6,238 bases of DNA, taken from assembly GCA_025358195.1 (NCBI GenBank), contig JANYKP010000264.1, forward strand, positions 1 through 6,238, in the 5' to 3' direction. The translations under genes and the position numbers were made by a program. Positions 5,991 through 6,238 of this stretch are shown in pieces. This DNA is from Cyclobacteriaceae bacterium (GTDB lineage: Bacteria > Bacteroidota > Bacteroidia > Cytophagales > Cyclobacteriaceae). A model generated the notes under the pieces. That model worked only from the letters and a program-made list of their open reading frames with translations, did no database searches and had not been told where the DNA came from. Numbering within the stretch: position 1 is the stretch's first letter; the number at the start of each line of letters is the position of its first letter.

Positions 5991-6041
5991 AACAACCAAC
6001 ACCTAAAAGCCAATAGCCAATTGCGCCAACAGCTAATTCAC
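5991..6041. repeat. Degenerate heptamer array, unit AAYAGCC, overlapping a stop codon
   Basis: Units in order: AACAACC, AACACCT, AAAAGCC, AATAGCC, AATTGCGCC (two bases longer), AACAGCT, AATTCAC. On the minus strand this reads as repeats of GGCTATT/GGCTTTT. The final unit contains the TGA stop (6040-6038) of the gene at the right edge, so the array starts at that gene's 3' end and runs into the gap before DUF547. Confidence 0.7.
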
Positions 6042-6238
6042 TTCACTACGAACTGCACAGCACCCATCAGGTAGTCATCGGTATAAATTTCGACGGAATA
6101 ATTTCCCGTGGCATAGTCGGATCCTTTTGTATAAAAAAATGTCAGTTTTTGGCGGGTATTATCGAAAAGGATTTCCTGCTGTGCTGTGTAGAATTCTTCC
6201 TTATTATTCAGCATGAACGTGCCAGACCCTTTAGCTAC
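6038..6238 (-). CDS. C-terminal 66 residues of an unrecognised protein, cut off by the window edge
   Basis: An open frame enters from the right edge and ends at a TGA at 6040-6038, after 66 sense codons. The text alternates hydrophobic and polar residues, with ILFDNTRQKLTFFYTKGSD followed by GNYSVEIYTDDYLMGAVQFVVK. This is what the last strands of an immunoglobulin-like beta-sandwich look like, and endings of the type YxVEIYxDxxLMGxxxFxxK are seen in secreted Bacteroidota proteins. That resemblance is from memory and weak evidence for any function. Codon usage looks coding, with wobble changes where expected. The gene is on the same strand as DUF547, with a 203-base gap between them, so co-transcription is possible but not shown. 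Confidence 0.6.
   Translation of the reverse strand, partial: VAKGSGTFMLNNKEEFYTAQQEILFDNTRQKLTFFYTKGSDYATGNYSVEIYTDDYLMGAVQFVVK

Overview
The window most likely comes from a member of the Bacteroidota, probably an aerobic Cytophagales-like lineage (the order is a guess). Three things support this. Start codons lack clear Shine-Dalgarno sequences. Two upstream regions carry the TAnnTTTG -7 element typical of this phylum. The protein variants (PcrA, DUF3109, the bS6/bS18/bL9 set, DUF547) read like Bacteroidota family members. This is ordinary-looking chromosome: no insertion sequence, prophage, CRISPR array, tRNA or rRNA gene was found.

Layout, left to right. Positions 1-1893 (minus) hold the first 631 codons of a UvrD/PcrA-type DNA helicase that runs off the left edge. 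A 127-bp divergent gap follows, then a small cysteine-rich DUF3109 protein (2021-2584, plus) with a promoter element so close to its ATG that the transcript may be leaderless. It converges on the ribosomal protein operon rpsF-rpsR-rplI (3815 down to 2716, minus). That operon has a recognisable promoter at 3846-3881 and a strong intrinsic terminator at 2655-2690. Next comes an exported (Tat signal) xylose-isomerase-like TIM-barrel protein (4052-4957, plus), converging on a secreted DUF547 protein (5085-5834, minus). The right edge (6038-6238, minus) holds the last 66 codons of an unrecognised protein.

The genes do not form one pathway. The only clear functional unit is the bS6-bS18-bL9 operon; the others are single-gene units of repair (PcrA), putative metal binding (DUF3109) and envelope or periplasmic function (TIM-barrel protein, DUF547). 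No gap without a gene exceeds 300 bases; the largest are 3816-4051 and 5835-6037.

The most unusual signal is non-coding. Short degenerate tandem arrays with 7- or 8-base pitch and several different unit sequences lie at 4960-5089 and 5991-6041. They abut or overlap the stop codons of all three neighbouring genes. They resemble in kind the heptanucleotide short tandemly repeated repetitive (STRR) sequences known from cyanobacteria.
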